DNA of 64,000 bases from Valencia hispanica (taxonomy: Eukaryota; Chordata; Actinopteri; Cyprinodontiformes; Valenciidae): positions 39,304,914 through 39,368,913 of the forward strand of contig OY747711.1 of assembly GCA_963556495.2 (NCBI GenBank), given 5' to 3'. The notes under the pieces were generated by a model. It worked only from the letters and a program-made list of their open reading frames with translations. It was not told the origin of the DNA and did not search any database. The position numbers were made by a program, and so were the translations under genes. Numbering within the stretch: the stretch's first letter is position 1; every line of letters begins with the position of its first letter. This document shows positions 58,680 to 64,000 of this stretch, piece by piece.

Positions 58680-58765
58680 AAACGGCTTTCCATATGCGGC
58701 TGCAACACTGAGAATTTCCCCATTGTGGGACGATAAAGGTTTATCTTGTCTTATCTTATCTTATA
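58680..58765 (+). repeat. Retroposon 3' tail
   Basis: CCCCATTGTGGGACGATAAAGG followed by TCTTATCTTATCTTA repeats, the kind of 3' end shared by fish LINEs and SINEs. Only the tail is present. Confidence 0.55.
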
Positions 58766-58850
58766 ATAGTGGGTGGTTACATTGGGGTAGTGTAATACAA
58801 GTTATATAAGTTTAATGTTGACACTTGTCTTAATTTTTTATCTGTTGCAG

Positions 58851-59440
58851 AGTCTTCACAAATGACGTCATGGAAAACTTCAATATGCAAGGTGGTGGGC
58901 CACATGGAAAGAGCGCCTTCAAAAAGACCCCCTTCTACTCCGTTATCACTGGTAAATAGAAAAACTGCCTGCTAGTTCTTTGGCAATTGCTTCTTCATGT
59001 TAGAAATGTGTGACTGACATGACATGCATTAACAAACAGTTTGTCTGGACTGTATTAGGCAGTCTCTGTAATACTGACAATTATGAAACTTAATTGGTGT
59101 AGTTACATGAAAGGAAACCATACTACAGTTATAGTCAGTCTTAATTCATTAATTATTCTTTACAGAGTAACCCCAAACTCTGAAATGGGTGGTGCCCAAT
59201 GTCCAGTAAAGTCCTTTGAAACCATGTACCTTGTCTTAATGGATAATATCTCTGTGATCTCTTTGACACTTACAATATTTCTTCATTTATTCTATTGGTT
59301 TGTTTGCAGAATCTGTTCAGAAAACTTTCAAAGAGGCCATGGAGTATATGATCAGCGCAGCAACGGCTGCACATCTCAAACAGACCCCAGCTCGAAGTGG
59401 TGCAGGGGGCTATAAGAGGCCTAGGACACCATTGGTGTAA
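58851..59440 (+). CDS. Last two exons of an unknown gene, DUF4806-like
   Basis: Exon A at 58851-58951 follows acceptor TTATCTGTTGCAG and ends at donor GTAAAT. It reads VFTNDVMENFNMQGGGPHGK then SAFKKTPFYSVIT. Exon B at 59310-59440 follows acceptor GTTTGCAG, joins in phase 1 and reads ESVQKTFKEAMEYMISAA, HLKQTPARSGAGGY and KRPRTPLV, then TAA. An AATAAA lies near 59630. The pattern (N..G..GK.AF....F..VI..AV...F..A) and basic tail recall DUF4806 proteins; this is a weak resemblance. Upstream exons were not found. It may be a host gene or part of an element. Confidence 0.45.
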
Positions 59441-60039
59441 TTATTATTTTTTTCTTCACATTTTAGTTTCGGTTGATGCAGTTTCCCTGAGTTTTTGTAC
59501 ATTTAAAAAAAAATGTTTTGGTCAAATTTTTTTATTGTTTTGTAAGTGTTTTGCATACAAATACCTACATTTCTATTTTATTTTAGTATTTTGTAGATTT
59601 GACTACTTGTTGTTCACCACAATCTTTGATTAAATAAAATAAGCAAAAACATTTTTTAATTTGGTAATATTATATATTGGATTTTGTACTTTTATTGTAT
59701 TGCTATGTATGTTTACAAATGTGTTGAAATTAAAAACAGGTATATTGCACATTCATATGTTTGTGATGGTTGGATAATGTTTGAAAAATGTATTGATTTA
59801 CACTACAGTAGGACAGTTTGGTAAATGTTAACATCAAGAGATGTATTTATATTCAGTGGTAAAATAAGCATAGTGTTACTGAAACCTTTTTAAAAGATCA
59901 TTGTCATAACATCCTGGCACGACATAAAGGAAAGGATCACAGGTTAAATTTGTTTTCCCCCCTCTTTTTTTTAGAGAACCTGATTTAACATTCAATTTGA
60001 CAACTTTAATTTAATTTTAATAGGTTTGTTGTGATTAAT
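59441..60039. other. Probable 3' UTR and AT-rich DNA
   Basis: Contains AATAAA near 59630 and AT-rich sequence. Short frames have no domain. Confidence 0.35.
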
Positions 60040-60390
60040 AGATTGCAATAGCTAGATTTATTAGAATATCATTAGGCTATAATACATTTAATAGATGTCT
60101 ATATGACGTCTAGATTCTCTAATGGTGTATATATTTGGTATAAAAATAAGTATCTGGCAAACCTATAACTTTAGACGTCTATAAATAGACGCTCATTAAC
60201 GGTTATTTAAACGTCTTATATTAGACGCAGCGTATAGAGGTAGTCGTCTTTTAGACATCTATTTGACGGCTAGTCTAAACCTAGATGGCTGGAAAACTTT
60301 CATTTTTAGACCAGTGGTAGACCGATTTTAGCCTAGACGTCTATGGATCATATAGATGTTCATTAGACGTCTTTAAGACCAAAAAATGCT
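60040..60390. repeat. TAGACGTCTA-rich element
   Basis: The self-complementary word AGACGTCT and variants (TAGACGTCTATAAATAGACG, CCTAGACGTCTATGG, TTAGACGTCTTTAAGACC) recur within 350 bp. A related stretch lies at 55625-55655 next to the ACTAGT repeat. Likely a fish MITE family; no ends were defined. Confidence 0.5.
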
Positions 60391-61039
60391 TGGTAGGGAG
60401 CTTAAAGTCTGATGGCCAGACATTATCCTTCAGGATTTTCTGGTAGAAAACAGAACTCCTAGTTTCCACCATTTACCAGCCATTCTGGTCCTGTTGTGGA
60501 GGTCCGTTGCATAGTCTTTTTTTTGAACACTAATCTTAGCTGAAGTAAATCAGGCCTGCAGTTAAATATTATTCTGGGATACTTTATGACCTTCTGAATG
60601 AATTTTTTATGTAATCTTTGAGTCATTTTTGTAGGCATGCCTCTCATTGGAAGTTACATCTCTCAAAAAATCGCTTTTGTGTTTACTCTTTGAAAGTGAC
60701 ATGTGTGTGTAACAAGAAAACAGGAGAAATCTATAGTCTATTGGGCAAATTTGTGTTAAAGTAATGTAGGTCTTCTTTCAGAACAAAGAATTTTCAGGGC
60801 TGCATTTTAAATTTTGATTATGCAGACATTAAATATTCAATTTCAGGAAAGACTATAGCCAAACAACATTTCACTCTTTTCCAACTAATTTAAGGATTTG
60901 CTTTAAATGGAATTATGCTATGAATTGGGATGATCCTAATACCTGGGGGAGTTGATTCAAAAATGAGCATCTAGAGGTTAAGGTCAGAGCAGCCTTAAAA
61001 CAGACTGCAGATGAATTGTGGGCTTTCATAGGATCATTC
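60391..61039. other. No gene recognised
   Basis: Non-coding sequence before the TTAA element. Confidence 0.35.
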
Positions 61040-61358
61040 TTAAAGGAGTCATGACCTGTACTTTTCACTTTTCCATGAGAAACAATGTATGTTATGACTG
61101 CCTAACGATTATACACTTCCCGGGAAGCCGATATTTAAAAGTGAAGCGTTTGTTTACCCCTGGGTTCGTCAACCAGCCCACGTGCACGCGCACTCAAATA
61201 CGTGTTTTTAATTTCTGGCCGACTTGACGTCAAGTCGGCGCAGGATATACCATATATAGACATTGCAGACCTACCTATGGTGCAGGAAGCCCGCCCTCCC
61301 TCTCTCCCTCGCTCCTCTCCCCCTCATATTCAGTCGAGCGCCGCCATTACTGAATTCT

Positions 61359-61625
61359 AGTGATGGAAACTCCAGCTCTTTTTGGAGAGCCAGTTCTTTT
61401 GGCTTGGCTCACCATAAAGAGCCGGCTCTTTCGGCTCCTCAGATTTTCTGTTGCTTAATGTGTATTTATTATCAAAATTAATGCTAAATGATGTGTACCA
61501 AATGTACCAAAACAAGCAGAAAAAAAACCAACAAAAAAAACGGCTCCCAATGACGAGCTGGCTCCCATCGTTCACTTCAATGAGTTAGCTCTTAGAGCCG
61601 GTTCGTTCGCGACCGACACATCACC
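61359..61625. mobile_element. Small hAT-like MITE, GAGCCGGCTC-rich
   Basis: AGTGATGG at the left and CATCACC at the right, with GAGAGCC, GAGCCGGCTC and AGAGCCGGTTCG inside. Resembles a widespread fish hAT MITE. The target duplication is unclear. Confidence 0.45.
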
Positions 61626-61767
61626 GATTCGAAGTACGAACTCGACCGTGAAAGATGCAGAAAGTTTCTTCACGCAATGATGCATGAAGAAGACATATTC
61701 GTCTCAGCCTTTTATTTTAATCAGCTAAATCAGCTAAAACCATTTCTGCCAGAAACGTAGTGCACAC

Positions 61768-61925
61768 GTGAGTTGCTCTGTTGTTGACTGCCAGAATCAA
61801 CATGGAAATATTTTTTCTATTTTTTTTTCCGCCGGAATCCTTTACGAATTTTAAACACCATCAGGCGAAGTTGGCATCGAAGCTCCGTTTGGAAAAAGGG
61901 GCCATTCCAACAATCAAAGACCTGC
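61768..61925 (+). pseudogene. THAP-domain remnant
   Basis: The frame from about 61771 reads CSVVDCQNQHGN, a THAP zinc-finger start (C-x4-C then N). After a frameshift in a T run near 61815, PPESFTNFKHHQAKL and LRLEKGAIPTIKDL follow, plausibly the rest of the domain. Broken. Confidence 0.5.
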
Positions 61926-62301
61926 CTGCAATTGAAACGTTAAGGCTGTGTTTTTATTGCTCTGCTATGTGTAACAAACAGCAGCTAACTGCTAATGTGG
62001 CTATTGTATGCTAGCGGGAGTAGTAGATATGGGTTAGATATGCTGAAGCGTTACCTGCGGTGTCAACCCCCCTCCTTCCTGCCACCAATCAACGCGTCCC
62101 TCATTTGCATTATTACAATGCCCGTCCACGACAGCCAAAGCATCGCATCAGATCTCGCGAGACAATAATACCTTCAGCAATAAGGGTCAGAGGAGCTCTG
62201 TGTTTATTTTTTTCACTTTTTTTCAACTTTTCTTTTTTAGAAGGGCCTGAAAGACTATAATAGAGCGTGGGTATCCAAGATAATACTAGGTTATGACTCC
62301 T

Positions 62302-64000
62302 TTAAACTGCGCTTTTAACCACACAGATTTACACTTAAAATCGCCCCCACTGCTAAGAAACCTGACTGTTTGACACTCATATTCACCCAAAGACACAATA
62401 CAATATACATCAACAGTTAATGAAGTGGTACAGTAAAGTCATTGTGCTTTGACAGGATTAGCATAAAGTTTAATAACATAGCAGTAATTAACATAATGTG
62501 ATTTCTTCTAGACTGACATTTACATAACCCATCCACTTATATAACATAACTTATGTTTCCTGGCTGGAAAATGAGAAACATAACCAGAATAATCTGTGTG
62601 GCTGAAGGCAGGAGTCAAACTTAAACCTTTAACTATGTACAGTATGGGGATTATTAACCAAGGATATGCTAAAGAATACTTTTGATTTGATTTTCTTGTC
62701 TCTCAAATTAAATTTTTTTGTAGTGTATTTTTTTTTCTTTGTTTCTATTTGAATATGATGTCCACACATGTGGTGGCACAAACTTTTGTCAGTAGGGTTC
62801 AAAGAGCATCATCCCTATCTCTGGGGAAACTCAAAATAAAAAATACAATTACATTTTTTTTTAAATATGCCCCCTCTTAAAAAAAAACAACAAAAAAAAT
62901 ATGCCCCCTCTAAATGGAAGCTGTCTCCTTAAGTAAATCAAGAATCTTGACTTCTTCAATTTTGTCACAAGAAAGTAGTTTGGCCAAATATTTTTTTTTC
63001 AGTTTCTACCCAAATATTAGATATCAGTACCACCCTACTTTTTCCGTATTAACCCCACCCGCACTCTTGCCTCACTGCAAGCTCAATTCATAAGTTGGCA
63101 GCTCTGTAAAACATCCTGACAGCCAAAGCCCTGCCGCTGATCAGCAGCTACTAGTGAAGATAATGATGTCGCACAGAGAAGCAGTTGTCAAGTGGAGGGC
63201 CAAACAGTTAACATCCTGCAGCTCCTGATCAGTGGCCTCACTGAAGCGTTAATGGTGGCATGTGTGATTCATATTGGAAGCTCTCCAAAATTGATTCAAA
63301 AGTAACATTTGCTTGCATTTAAATTCAGACATGGAAAAGTTAAAAAGTAAACAAATTTTGGGAGGTGCAATCAAGCAATAGACTGCTAGGGTCTTTAGCA
63401 ACAGGGCAAACAACCACAGGGAAATGTTACATTATTGCATGACTCAACCGAAAGTTTAACACAGTAGCAATTTATAAAATTTACTTTTTGCATAAAACCA
63501 AATCACTAAACTAGAATTCTGCAGCTATGACCTTTTCACCTATTTTCTTTTGAAAACATTATCAGTTATATAAACTAATCTGTCTTTTCCCTATTGTATT
63601 CTCTTAAAATTTTGGTCAGCATCTTTCTTCAATACAAAACATCTTAATGAGCACCATGAGACACACTGAAGCCAGACCCGGAAACAGTCTAAAGCAACAG
63701 AAGAGGCCGCACACCATCTGTCTTGAGCCGAGGAATTATCACAGTTACCAGAATCGTTCAGCTGGTCTGAATACTTCCTTGGCAGCTGTTGCAGAATTTA
63801 GAGTCATTCTCTGGAGGATGCATAGTATTTATGGTGCTAGTTTTCATTGTGTTCTTTATTTCACACCTACTGAGACTGCAAGCCCTCAATTTCCACAGCC
63901 ATCTAGAGTTAATTAGTTTGAACCTTTTGTCTGCGTCTTTGTGTCAAATAAAAGCAAAAGAAAACAATTCATCAAGACTAAGAGTCTGCTTGTCACTCAG
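62302..64000. other. No gene recognised
   Basis: AT-rich sequence. ATATGCCCCCTCT occurs twice (near 62865 and 62900). The frame at 63647-63916 has no recognisable domain and no splice context. Confidence 0.35.

Larger units (their letters stand above)
61044..62301. mobile_element. TTAA-flanked THAP element, Kolobok-like
   Basis: TIRs AGGAGTCATGACCT at 61044 and AGGTTATGACTCCT ending at 62301 are flanked by TTAA (61040-61043 and 62302-62305). TTAA duplication, an AGG start and a THAP remnant inside fit Kolobok. Length is 1258 bp and no full transposase is present. A GAGCCGGCTC-rich element at about 61359-61625 sits inside it. Confidence 0.75.

Noticed and set aside
63647..63916. 89-residue frame at the right edge
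   Set aside because: No recognisable domain, no splice or promoter context; kept only as part of the no-gene stretch.

Overview
The window looks like repeat-rich, gene-poor nuclear DNA of a teleost fish. The mix of element families supports this: an L2-type LINE, a Rex3-type (RTE clade) LINE with GATG tails, a Tf1/sushi-group chromovirus, Tc1 elements, PIF/Harbinger-like elements with MADF or Myb/SANT exons, TTAA-flanked THAP (Kolobok-like) elements, hAT remnants and a tRNA-derived SINE. All family calls come from reading motifs by eye; no search was run and no species is claimed.

Layout. 1-1327 is the 3' part of a long coiled-coil reading frame that resembles the end of CFAP58. 1.5-6.4 kb is non-coding, with a SINE piece, duplicated and inverted repeats and an (AT)n tract. 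6.4-9.3 kb is a decayed L2 LINE. 9.5-17.2 kb is a cluster of DNA transposons: a fold-back element, two TTAA-flanked elements, a hAT with a nested Harbinger-like element, a Tc1 fragment and a LINE scrap. 18.4-22.8 kb is an older element, probably Harbinger-like, that has been entered by a 965 bp MADF-exon element and by a Tc1 with an open transposase frame. 23.6-33.2 kb is a 9.6 kb inverted-repeat structure. Its arms are arrays of a roughly 152 bp monomer, and the spacer carries an intact two-exon Myb/SANT-like gene. 34.1-39.1 kb is a young, apparently complete Tf1/sushi LTR retrotransposon. 39-55 kb is mostly non-coding, with a THAP exon, two solo LTRs, a MITE and a SINE. 55.7-58.6 kb is a palindrome packed with the word ACTAGT and split by a Rex3 copy. 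58.85-59.44 kb holds two splice-linked 3' exons of an unknown gene that weakly resembles DUF4806. 60-62.3 kb has a TAGACGTCTA-rich stretch and a THAP-bearing TTAA element.

How it fits together. Host coding evidence is limited to the two ends plus a few low-confidence exons. Most structure comes from nested insertion, and target-site duplications allow many events to be ordered: Harbinger-like into hAT (TAA), Tc1 and a MADF element into an older element, L2 into the 152 bp array (15 bp TSD), Rex3 into the ACTAGT palindrome (8 bp TSD), and the LTR element into a unique site (TGCTC). The two most unusual structures are the satellite-armed inverted repeat at 23.6-33.2 kb and the ACTAGT palindrome at 57.3-58.6 kb.
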